A DNA stretch of 64,000 bases. Source: Actinomycetota bacterium. GTDB taxonomy: Bacteria; Actinomycetota; Aquicultoria; SURF-47. Below are positions 17,188 to 25,429 of this stretch, piece after piece; position 1 is the stretch's first letter; each line of letters starts with the position of its first letter. Both the position numbers and the translations under genes were made by a program. Where the stretch lies: NCBI GenBank assembly GCA_003599235.1, contig QZJE01000014.1, forward strand, positions 186,001 to 250,000. Reading direction: 5' to 3'. A model generated the notes under the pieces. It saw only the letters and a list, made by a program, of their open reading frames with translations. It was not told the DNA's origin and made no database searches.

Positions 17188-17845
17188 CGAAGTAGAAGTA
17201 AAAAAACTAGACAAAAAAGAAAAAGCAAGAATTATCGCAAAAAATATTGTAACAGGCATTGCTAGTAACGTTCCTTTTTTAGGGGCGATTGTCAATCCTA
17301 TTGAGGGCTCTTCTAATGAAATCTGGATAAAAACACAGTTCCTTGAGCTTGGAGTAATGCTTAATTTGTTGAATAAAAAAGTTGAAGATATCGAAAACCT
17401 TATTAAATCACCAGAATTTATGGTTGAGCTAAATAATTTGGCAGTTGCTCATTTTCAGGAAGCTAATAAGCAAAAAAGAAGTTACTTAAGAAATATGTTT
17501 ATTAACCATGTTAAGAATTACACTGATAATTTCAATAAACTTGCTTTCAATATAAAACAAGTTAACAAAGATGAGGTAACAATTTTAGGCTTATTTGATG
17601 GAGTGATTGAAAAGTTTGTTAATAATCCCTCTGCCTCTAGTGGCATCTTTAACGCTGAGGTGACTAGACGGTGCTTAAAGGAAAAGCTAAACATTGATTT
17701 TGCTGAAAATTATATATCAGACTGCTGTAATAATTTAGTGAGCTTGGGCTTGCTAAGGAAGCCGCCAGCACGTACTCATGTAGGCGACCATTTTTTTATT
17801 ACAAGTCTGGGCAAAGAACTTATAGGCTATATAAAAGAACCCTAG
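17168..17845 (+). CDS. Hypothetical protein, possible abortive-infection-type effector
   Basis: Overlaps preceding gene by 20 nt; hydrophobic NIVTGIASNVPFLGAIVNP segment, C-terminal wHTH-like region. Confidence 0.5.
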   Translation: MMQKNYSEVEVKKLDKKEKARIIAKNIVTGIASNVPFLGAIVNPIEGSSNEIWIKTQFLELGVMLNLLNKKVEDIENLIKSPEFMVELNNLAVAHFQEANKQKRSYLRNMFINHVKNYTDNFNKLAFNIKQVNKDEVTILGLFDGVIEKFVNNPSASSGIFNAEVTRRCLKEKLNIDFAENYISDCCNNLVSLGLLRKPPARTHVGDHFFITSLGKELIGYIKEP

Positions 17846-17852
17846 CTCTTTG

Positions 17853-18767
17853 TTATTTCAATCTCTCCAATGGACTAAATTCACTATGGGCTTGGCTTAG
17901 GTCTTTGGCTGTTAAATGAACATATATGCCAGTTGTTCTAACATCAGCGTGACCCATTAAGAACTGTAGCTTTTTAACATCACCACCGGCACGACACCAG
18001 GCCGTTGCAAAACTATGCCTTAAAACATGAGGGCTTACCTTTGATTTATCTATCTTGGCTTTTTGTGCCAAGCATTTATAAACCTTAATAAGTCCGTGCC
18101 TAGTTAGCTTATCGCCGTACCTGCTAATAAAAAAGCCTTCTTCATAAGGCCTATTGCCTCTTGCTTTGAGATAACTAAGCAGCAACTTAGCAGTGGTTTT
18201 GCTAAAAGGAATAATCCGCTCTTTGCTCCCCTTCCCAAACACCCTAACAACCTGGTTCTCTAGAGAAACATCAGTTAGCTTTAAACCGCATACTTCAGAA
18301 GCCCTTAAGCCGCTGTCAAACATCAAAGCCACTAAAGCAGCGTTTCTTTTGCCTAAAAAGCCTTTGCCCTTAGCTGTTTTCAACAGGGCTTTTATTTCAT
18401 CAGCCGTTAAGACTTTAGGTAGCAGCTTATCAACCTTAGGCTTTCTTATAAGCTCCATCGGGTTAGTTTTCAGATAGCTTTCCCTATGGCAGAAGCCAAA
18501 GAACACCCTTAGCTGCTTATAATGCGTCCAAACTGTTTGCTTGGACAGCCCCTTTTTGCTAAGATGGCTAAGGTATTCTCGAAGGTCGGCAGGAGTTATC
18601 TCTTCTGGAGCTTTATTTTCAACTAAAGCAGAAAAGGGAATTAGAACACGACAATATTGTTCAAGCGTTCTTTCGGCCTTGCCTTCAATTTGTGAAGCTA
18701 GCATAAAGTTGTTAATTAGCGATTGAAAAGTTAATATATCAGTTTGGTTTTGGTTTATAGTTTTCAT
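17853..18767 (-). CDS. Tyrosine recombinase (XerC/D-type integrase)
   Basis: SAM-like N-domain; SGLRASEVCGL, HVLRHSFATAW, LMGHADVRTTGIYVHL catalytic motifs; next to tRNA-Glu. Confidence 0.93.
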   Translation of the reverse strand: MKTINQNQTDILTFQSLINNFMLASQIEGKAERTLEQYCRVLIPFSALVENKAPEEITPADLREYLSHLSKKGLSKQTVWTHYKQLRVFFGFCHRESYLKTNPMELIRKPKVDKLLPKVLTADEIKALLKTAKGKGFLGKRNAALVALMFDSGLRASEVCGLKLTDVSLENQVVRVFGKGSKERIIPFSKTTAKLLLSYLKARGNRPYEEGFFISRYGDKLTRHGLIKVYKCLAQKAKIDKSKVSPHVLRHSFATAWCRAGGDVKKLQFLMGHADVRTTGIYVHLTAKDLSQAHSEFSPLERLK

Positions 18768-18846
18768 GGGCGCATCCCTCCGTGTTTTTTGAATTGAGTT
18801 TTGGATAGACTGAATTTCTTAAATAACTGGTTAGGATGCGTCGTCC

Positions 18847-18919
18847 GCCCCCATCGTCTAGTGGCCTAGGACACCGCCCTTTCAAGGCGGCGGCGGGGAT
18901 TCGAATTCCCCTGGGGGCA
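18847..18919 (+). tRNA. tRNA-Glu (TTC), CCA encoded
   Basis: Cloverleaf, anticodon TTC in CTTTCAAG; CCA at 18920-18922. Confidence 0.93.
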
Positions 18920-18951
18920 CCATGCTGATGTATAATATACTAGTATTTCAA

Positions 18952-19024
18952 GGGCGATTAGCTCAGTTGGGAGAGCACCTGCCTTACAAGCAGGGGGTCG
19001 TAGGTTCAAGCCCTACATCGCCCA
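18952..19024 (+). tRNA. tRNA-Val (TAC)
   Basis: Cloverleaf, anticodon TAC in CTTACAAG. Confidence 0.92.
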
Positions 19025-19028
19025 CTCT

Positions 19029-19102
19029 GGAGCCGTAGTGTAGTGGTTTAACATGCCGGCCTGTCACGCCGGTGATCGCGGGTTCGAATCCCGTCGGCTC
19101 CG
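19029..19102 (+). tRNA. tRNA-Asp (GTC), CCA encoded
   Basis: Cloverleaf, anticodon GTC in CTGTCACG. Confidence 0.92.
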
Positions 19103-19156
19103 CCACGTAATAATTTTCTTCAAAAATTAAACGTGGCTGACCACTTTTGGTTGTCA

Positions 19157-19414
19157 ATGTATTATGTTTATGTTTTGCAAAGTCAAAAAAACTATAGTTT
19201 TTATATTGGTTATACAAGCGATTTAAGAAAAAGACTAAGCGAACATAATGCTGGCAAAAGCTTGGCAACAAAGCCATTTAGGCCATATAAGCTAATTTAT
19301 TATGAGGCTTTTCTTGATATAAATGATGCAAAAGAAAGAGAGATCTATCTAAAAAGTGGCTGGGGCAGAAGAAGCATCAAAAAAGCCTTAAAGAATTACC
19401 TAAGGATTGGTTAA
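19157..19414 (+). CDS. Small GIY-YIG nuclease-fold protein
   Basis: MYYVYVLQSQKNYSFYIGYTSDLRKRLSEHNAG...AKEREIYLKSGWGR. Confidence 0.88.
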   Translation: MYYVYVLQSQKNYSFYIGYTSDLRKRLSEHNAGKSLATKPFRPYKLIYYEAFLDINDAKEREIYLKSGWGRRSIKKALKNYLRIG

Positions 19415-19422
19415 TTACTAGG

Positions 19423-19484
19423 AAAGAACGTTTAAATCTTTGATTTGGTATGGTTTACGTAAAGAACGTTTAAATCTTTGATTT
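19423..19484. repeat. 24-bp exact direct repeat AAAGAACGTTTAAATCTTTGATTT (x2, period 38)
   Basis: Copies at 19423-19446 and 19461-19484. Confidence 0.9.
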
Positions 19485-19494
19485 ATTACGTTTC

Positions 19495-19567
<73 letters not shown>

Positions 19568-19580
19568 CTTTTAACACTTA

Positions 19581-20840
19581 CTACCGAATAACAATCCAGT
19601 TTCTAGCAGAGTTTTGTTGAGAATTGCCGGTTCTGTCTTTGGCCAGCACGTAGAAGCGGTATGTCCCGGGAAATTTGGTCTTCCACCTATAGACCCTGGT
19701 TTTACCAATAGAGGTTAGCCGGTAATTAACCAATTTAACCAGTTTATAAGATGTTTTCTTGCCTCTTTTTATTTTCTTCTTAATAGCCAGTTTAACATAG
19801 GCCTTACCGCCAGCCAGCGGATCATAGACTTTCCAATAAAGCTTAGCAGAAGCCACCCCTCTTCTCCTTCGAGCCGAAGCTCTCTTGGGGGCATATGTCT
19901 TCGGCCGGTAGTTATCTCCGCTTACAAACAAGGGCTGCGACCAAGCCATGGCCGTGCCTGATGAGCTAAGTATCTCTACCCTAACATATTTCTCAAGCCC
20001 CGTAGGCGTATAAGAATCAGCTTGTTTAGCAGTAGTTTTAATTGTCCTTCCTAAGCTCTTAATCCACCTAATCTTGCTTCCGTTTGTCGTTGAAGCATGA
20101 ATTGTGCGCCCGGATACGCTTATCCTTAAATCAAAGCCCATGGAGCCATAAAAATTGCCTGCTTTTATCTGCTCTAAGATGCTTAATCTGTCGGCGGTGG
20201 CACTACTTGAATTAACTATTATGTAAGCTGTGCCTCTGTTTGATTCATTGTTTGTATCATCGCTAGCTGTGCCCCAAATAACCTTACCGGAAGTAAGCAC
20301 CAGGTCCCAAAGGCCGGTAGAATCGATTCCTAATCCGTTGATTGCCTCTAGGCCTACTGCTCCGGTTTGATTTATCATCTCCTCAGCGCTGTGGCCGGCA
20401 AGAATCCAGGCCGGGTGATAGAAAATACTAAACCCTCCTTGATTAAGAGCATTGGTTATTTTCTCCTGAGTAGTTCCGGAATTAATTAACGTTGAGATAT
20501 TAATATGGCCAAAATGGCCGGGGCTAGAGAGCTCCTCTTGGCTTGTCCCAAGCCAGGTAATGCCGGCAATTCCCGGGTCTGGAGCAAGAACTATGTCAGT
20601 CAGCGCATAGAAGTCATAGCCATTATCTTTATACCACTGCCCCACCTCAGCCGGCGAACCAGTTGCCCCCGAGAGACTAGAGTGGGCATGGAGGTTGCCT
20701 TTATAATTATAAGCATAATTTTTATGCGGATTGCTAATAGTAAAGCTTGCTTTGGAAGATAAGGCACCAGATGTCCCTGAAAAAATAAGTGATAAGATAG
20801 CTGCTACCGTTACTAGTACAATAATGCTGCGGTTCCTCAT
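19581..20840 (-). CDS. Secreted PHP-domain-like protein with basic C-terminal module
   Basis: Signal peptide; GNLHAHSSLSG, YDFYALTDI, FYHPAW motifs. Confidence 0.7.
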   Translation of the reverse strand: MRNRSIIVLVTVAAILSLIFSGTSGALSSKASFTISNPHKNYAYNYKGNLHAHSSLSGATGSPAEVGQWYKDNGYDFYALTDIVLAPDPGIAGITWLGTSQEELSSPGHFGHINISTLINSGTTQEKITNALNQGGFSIFYHPAWILAGHSAEEMINQTGAVGLEAINGLGIDSTGLWDLVLTSGKVIWGTASDDTNNESNRGTAYIIVNSSSATADRLSILEQIKAGNFYGSMGFDLRISVSGRTIHASTTNGSKIRWIKSLGRTIKTTAKQADSYTPTGLEKYVRVEILSSSGTAMAWSQPLFVSGDNYRPKTYAPKRASARRRRGVASAKLYWKVYDPLAGGKAYVKLAIKKKIKRGKKTSYKLVKLVNYRLTSIGKTRVYRWKTKFPGTYRFYVLAKDRTGNSQQNSARNWIVIR

Positions 20841-20871
20841 ACTATTATTATCGGCATTTTACCAGCCCTTC

Positions 20872-20900
20872 TTGAGCGACTTAATAAAATGAGTTATAAT
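20872..20900 (+). promoter_or_regulatory. Promoter TTGAGC-N17-TATAAT upstream of M-box
   Basis: -35/-10 spacing 17; M-box starts about 10 nt downstream. Confidence 0.7.
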
Positions 20901-20909
20901 AAGGTATTG

Positions 20910-21121
20910 GTTTCCTCGTTAGGCGAGGTTCCAGCATAAACATAGGCCATTGCCCAGAAACGTCCAGAGACGCCAACGGGTAGAGCAGATGTTACCGGAT
21001 TAAGGTTTCATCTAATATGGCTCTCCGATTACCTCGGAGTTAAGTTATGCTGTGCCGAAGCTTGAGCGAGAGAGGAAGGCCAAAGATATATTCGCACGAG
21101 CCTTCCTTTGGGAGGGCTTTT
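20910..21121 (+). promoter_or_regulatory. M-box (ykoK) Mg2+ riboswitch with terminator/antiterminator
   Basis: CTCGTTAGGCGAGG...ATAGGCCATTGCCCAGAAACGTCCAGAGACGCCAACGGGT; competing AGGAAGGC / GCCTTCCT / GGGAGGGC then T tract. Confidence 0.9.
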
Positions 21122-21137
21122 TTAGTGGAGTAATGTT

Positions 21138-22382
21138 ATGTTATTTGCCAGCAATCTTCAAAAACAAAGAGTAATAGACAATAAAGGCTTAGCTATTGGT
21201 TCCATTAATGATTTGGTAGTCAAGTTAGGCCCTAAATATCCCTACGTAACGGCAGTAGTTGTAAAGACTCCGGAGAAAAAACTAGTTTATGTAGCCTGGG
21301 AAAAAGTTCAATCCTTTGAAGAATCCGAGGCTACCGTGACCGTAAGCCTAGCCCAGGTGGGCCCATTTAAACCCGAGGCCGATGAAGTACTGCTAATCAA
21401 AGATATTCTCGATAAGCAAATTGTCGACACTAAGGGTAAAAAACTTATCCGCGTCCAAGACATCAAGCTGGCAAGAATCGGAACCAAGCTTAGAGTTGTA
21501 GCAGTTGATATCAGCTTCAGCGGGCTTTTGCGCCGCTTAGGAATGAGAAAGCTGGCTGACTCTATTGATGCTCATCGCCCGCCGAAGTTTATCGACTGGG
21601 AAAATGTCGATATTTTAAGCCGGGCCGACCCCAGCCTGCATTTAAAGGTAAGCCACGACAAACTAAGCCTGCTTCATCCGGCCGATATCGCCGATATGGT
21701 AAATGAGCTCTCACCTAAGCAAAGAACAGCTATTTTGGAGTCTTTGGATATGGAAGTAGCTGCTGAAACCATGGAAGAGATGGACCCTGAGTTCCAGGTA
21801 GAAGCTCTAACCGACATGGAAAATGAGAAGGCCTCCCACATCTTAGAGGAGATGGCCCCAGACGATGCCGCAGACTTGTTAGCTGATATTCCTAAGGAAA
21901 AGGCTGATGAGTTGCTTAACTTAATGGACAAAGAAGAAGCCCGCGAGTTAAGAAACCTCCTGCAGCATCCAGAAAATACCGCCGGTGGCATAATGACAAC
22001 CGACTTTGTAACACTGGCTGCCGACATTAACGTAAGACAAGCCATTGAGTCGGTAAGGCAGCAATCTAAGGAAGTTGACGAGATGTATTACCTCTACATC
22101 ACCGATTCTGTAGGCCGCTTGTATGGAGTTTTATCGCTAAAACAACTCATAACCGCCCGCTTAGACCAAAAAATTGAAAAGATTATGGTCACTGAGCCCA
22201 TTAAGGTTACCCTTGAAACAGAGCAAGAAGAAGTAGCCCGCCTAGTTGCAAAATACAACCTGTTGGCAATACCGGTCGTCGATAAACACGATCACCTCCA
22301 TGGCATAGTAACAGTAGATGATGCTATTGATGTTGTCATTCCTACTGCCTGGAAACGACGATTCCCCCGGATATTTGCTTAA
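21138..22382 (+). CDS. PRC-barrel + MgtE_N + CBS-pair protein (soluble, no MgtE channel domain)
   Basis: LSPKQRTAILESLDMEVAAETMEEMDPEFQ...MAPDDAADLLADIPKEKADELL...AGGIMTTDFVTL; no TM segments. Confidence 0.85.
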   Translation: MLFASNLQKQRVIDNKGLAIGSINDLVVKLGPKYPYVTAVVVKTPEKKLVYVAWEKVQSFEESEATVTVSLAQVGPFKPEADEVLLIKDILDKQIVDTKGKKLIRVQDIKLARIGTKLRVVAVDISFSGLLRRLGMRKLADSIDAHRPPKFIDWENVDILSRADPSLHLKVSHDKLSLLHPADIADMVNELSPKQRTAILESLDMEVAAETMEEMDPEFQVEALTDMENEKASHILEEMAPDDAADLLADIPKEKADELLNLMDKEEARELRNLLQHPENTAGGIMTTDFVTLAADINVRQAIESVRQQSKEVDEMYYLYITDSVGRLYGVLSLKQLITARLDQKIEKIMVTEPIKVTLETEQEEVARLVAKYNLLAIPVVDKHDHLHGIVTVDDAIDVVIPTAWKRRFPRIFA

Positions 22383-22438
22383 ACCGCTGCGTGACTGTTA
22401 CCGATCTCTAAGGCGGTGACTGTCACCAGATTAATATT

Positions 22439-23689
22439 ATGCTTGAAAGAATAAGAAATAGCCGAGCTAACAAAATATGGATTTTCCTTGCCGTCTTAGG
22501 CCCAGGCATTATCACCGCCATGGCTGACAACGACGGCCCCGGGATTGCTACCTATTCGGTAGTGGGCGCCCGCTATGGCTACAAACTTTTGTGGATGCTT
22601 TTATTAATCACTTTTTCCCTAGCTGTTACCCAGGAGATGGGAGCGCGCATCGGCATGGTTACCGGTAAAGGCTTAGGCGGGCTGATTAGAGAAAAGTTCG
22701 GCCTAAAGCTTTCTTTTTTGGCTATGTCGGCAGTTCTGGTAGCTAATTTAGGAACAACTATCGCCGAGTTTGCCGGAGTAGCTGCTGCCATGGAGATCTT
22801 TGGCGTCCACAAATGGATATCTGTGCCCATAGCTGCCCTGTTGGTTGTCTTTCTTATCAATAAAGCCGATTACCGCAAGGTCCGCACCGTCTTTTTGTTC
22901 TCGGCTATAATCTATATTGTCTATGTTATTTCAGGCTTTTTAGCTCACCCCGACTGGACTCAGGCTGCCCGCAGCACTTTTATTCCTTCCTTTGAGTTTA
23001 GCAGGGGATATCTAGTAGCTTTTATTGCCGTTGTTGGTACTACTATAACTCCTTGGGGACAGTTCTTTATTCAGTCCTATGTTGTTGATAAGCACTTGGA
23101 TATCGAGCACTTAAATTACGAGCGGGCCGATGTTTTCTTTGGCGCTTTTGTCACTGACTTTATTGCTTTTTTTATCATGGTTGCTTGTGCTGCCACCTTG
23201 TTTGTAGCTGGCCAACACATAGCATCTGCCGAGCAAGCTGCTGTAGCCCTAGTGCCTTTAGCCGGACGATTTGCCTCTGGCCTTTTTGCTATCGGCTTGC
23301 TTAACGCCTCTATTTTAGCGGCTTCTATTCTGCCTTTATCTAGTGCTTATGCCACTGCTGAAGCTTTCGGCTGGGAGGCTGGTATCGACAGAAGCTTTAC
23401 CGAAGCTAGGAACTTCTATATTTTATATAGTTTTTTTATCATCGTCAGTGCCTTAATAGTAATGATTCCAAGGGTTACCTTGATATCGATTATCTTTATC
23501 TCTCAGACAATTAATGGCATACTGCTGCCGGTTATCCTTATCTATGTCCTTAAGATAATCAACGACGAGGAAATTATGGGGGATTACGTAAATGGGCCGG
23601 TGTTTAACACCATCGCCTGGGGCACCGTCGGCTTCATTATTGCTGTGACAGTAGCGTTGTTAGCAGCTACTTTGTTAGGCTTTGCCTAG
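22439..23689 (+). CDS. NRAMP-family transporter, NRAMP-related Mg2+ transporter-like
   Basis: LGPGIITAMADNDGPGIATYS in place of canonical DPGN; GTTITPWGQFFIQS in place of MPH motif. Confidence 0.82.
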   Translation: MLERIRNSRANKIWIFLAVLGPGIITAMADNDGPGIATYSVVGARYGYKLLWMLLLITFSLAVTQEMGARIGMVTGKGLGGLIREKFGLKLSFLAMSAVLVANLGTTIAEFAGVAAAMEIFGVHKWISVPIAALLVVFLINKADYRKVRTVFLFSAIIYIVYVISGFLAHPDWTQAARSTFIPSFEFSRGYLVAFIAVVGTTITPWGQFFIQSYVVDKHLDIEHLNYERADVFFGAFVTDFIAFFIMVACAATLFVAGQHIASAEQAAVALVPLAGRFASGLFAIGLLNASILAASILPLSSAYATAEAFGWEAGIDRSFTEARNFYILYSFFIIVSALIVMIPRVTLISIIFISQTINGILLPVILIYVLKIINDEEIMGDYVNGPVFNTIAWGTVGFIIAVTVALLAATLLGFA

Positions 23690-23713
23690 GGATAAATAAC
23701 AAGTACCAAAAAA

Positions 23714-23798
23714 CAAATAACAAACAATAGCCAAGTTCCAAATTCTAAACGACTGTCTGAACGTTTGTATATGGATATTGGAATTTGTTTGTTATTTG
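23714..23798. repeat. Intergenic inverted repeat CAAATAACAAACAA / TTGTTTGTTATTTG
   Basis: 14-bp perfect arms 23714-23727 and 23785-23798 inside a longer imperfect hairpin. Confidence 0.8.
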
Positions 23799-23836
23799 GG
23801 TATTTGTAATTTGGGATTTCTTTTCGCAGCTTAAGC

Positions 23837-25375
23837 CTAGTGCTTAAAGTGCCTGGTTCCCGTAAAGACCATGGCGATGCCTTGCTCGTCACAGGCCTTA
23901 ATCACTTCCTCATCACGCATGGAGCCACCCGGCTGGATAATAGACTTAATGCCGGCTTTTGCCGCTAAATCAATGCCGTCCCTAAAAGGAAAGAAGGCAT
24001 CTGAGGCAAGGGCTGCTCCATTAAGCTGCTTTTTATCGGCCTTATGAATAGCCAGCTCGGTAGCATCAACCCGGCTCATCTGGCCGGCACCCACTCCCCT
24101 GGTGGTGTGATTTTTAGCTAGCACAATGGAGTTAGATTTAACATGCTTACACACCCGCCAACCGAACAGCAAATCTTCCCACTGCTCCTCGGTGGGCTTG
24201 GTTTTGGTAACTACTTTCATGCCTTCCCGCAGGTCTGAGTCGCGGTCAGCGTCTTGATAAAGGATGCCTCCATCAACCCTTCTAATGTCCTTCATTGGGA
24301 AATTAGGCTCCCTTTCCTCGCCTATAACCATTAAGCGAATCCCTTCTTTTTTAGTTAAAACTTCCATAGCCTCCTCTAAAAAAGCCGGAGCAATAACCGC
24401 CTCCACATAAGTACCAGCGATCTTCTTAGCCAGCTCTGTGTCAACTACCTTGTTCAATCCTACTACGCTGCCAAAAGCCGACACCGGATCAGTATTATAG
24501 GCATCTTCATAGGCTTCTAGTATGGTGTTGCCGATAGCCATCCCGCAAGGGTTGGTATGCTTGATGATAGAGGCAGCCGGCACGCTAAACTCGCAAGCCA
24601 GTGCCCAAGCAGCATCTAAATCTAAAATATTATTAAATGATAGCTCTTTGCCGTGTAGCTGCTTAGCTGAAGCTAATGAATGCTCGGGAGCAGTTAAGTC
24701 GCGGTAATAAGCAGCTTTTTGGTGAGGATTTTCGCCATAACGCAAGTCTTGGATTTTTAAAAACTCCAGCTTTAAGTCAACCGGCATATCTTTATTAGGC
24801 TGAAGATAATTATATATCGCCGTATCATAGCTTGAAGTGTGATTAAAAGCCTCTGTAGCCAGCATAAGCCTTATATCCCTGCTTATTTCATTAGCTGATT
24901 TAAGCTCATCAAGCACTAGGCTGTAGTGGGATGGATTTACCACTACGGCCACGCTTTCAAAGTTCTTAGCCGCCGAGCGGATCATCGTCGGGCCACCGAT
25001 ATCGATTTTTTCTATAGCCTCATCTAGGGTTACCCCTTCTTTGGCTACTGTTTCTTTAAACGGGTAGAGGTTTACTACTACTAGATCAATGGGGATATAG
25101 CCGGCCTTGGTTAGCTGGTCTAGATGGGCTTTTTTGCGCCTGTCAGCTAAAATGCCTCCGTGAATGGCCGGATGCAGGGTCTTTACTCTGCCCTCTAGCA
25201 TTTCCGGAAAACCGGTTACTTTCGATATGGGAATAACATTTACTCCTGCATCCATTAGGGATTTAGCCGTTCCCCCGGTAGATATTATCTCCACCCCTAG
25301 CTCGGATAATCCTTTAGCAAAATCAACTATTCCTTCCTTGTTGGAGACACTAATCAGTGCCCTGTTTACCGCCAT
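23837..25375 (-). CDS. purH: Bifunctional AICAR formyltransferase/IMP cyclohydrolase
   Basis: [19 protein letters not shown]...[31 protein letters not shown]. Confidence 0.95.
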   Translation of the reverse strand: MAVNRALISVSNKEGIVDFAKGLSELGVEIISTGGTAKSLMDAGVNVIPISKVTGFPEMLEGRVKTLHPAIHGGILADRRKKAHLDQLTKAGYIPIDLVVVNLYPFKETVAKEGVTLDEAIEKIDIGGPTMIRSAAKNFESVAVVVNPSHYSLVLDELKSANEISRDIRLMLATEAFNHTSSYDTAIYNYLQPNKDMPVDLKLEFLKIQDLRYGENPHQKAAYYRDLTAPEHSLASAKQLHGKELSFNNILDLDAAWALACEFSVPAASIIKHTNPCGMAIGNTILEAYEDAYNTDPVSAFGSVVGLNKVVDTELAKKIAGTYVEAVIAPAFLEEAMEVLTKKEGIRLMVIGEEREPNFPMKDIRRVDGGILYQDADRDSDLREGMKVVTKTKPTEEQWEDLLFGWRVCKHVKSNSIVLAKNHTTRGVGAGQMSRVDATELAIHKADKKQLNGAALASDAFFPFRDGIDLAAKAGIKSIIQPGGSMRDEEVIKACDEQGIAMVFTGTRHFKH

Positions 25376-25407
25376 ATTTCCTCCTTCGGCCTTAATAAAT
25401 CGTCATT

Positions 25408-25429
25408 GGGCAGACGCAGGGGTCTGCCC
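25408..25429. repeat. Intergenic palindrome GGGCAGAC-GCAGGG-GTCTGCCC
   Basis: 8-bp perfect arms, flanked by TAGGGG-type ends. Confidence 0.8.

Larger units (their letters stand above)
9825..18901. mobile_element. Integrated element (~9.0 kb) in tRNA-Glu with tyrosine integrase, satellite/plasmid-like gene content
   Basis: 55-bp exact direct repeat at 9825-9879 and 18847-18901 (5' part of tRNA-Glu); integrase next to the right repeat; XRE/RepA/RM cargo. Confidence 0.88.

Noticed and set aside
9825-18901. Conjugative element or complete prophage
   Set aside because: No relaxase, T4SS, portal, capsid, tail or large terminase ORFs within the repeat boundaries
18984-19277. 97-aa minus-strand ORF (...YVAEPTGFEPAITGVTGRHVKPLHYGSRVGDVGLEPTTPCL)
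   Set aside because: Antisense of tRNA-Val/tRNA-Asp and the GIY-YIG gene
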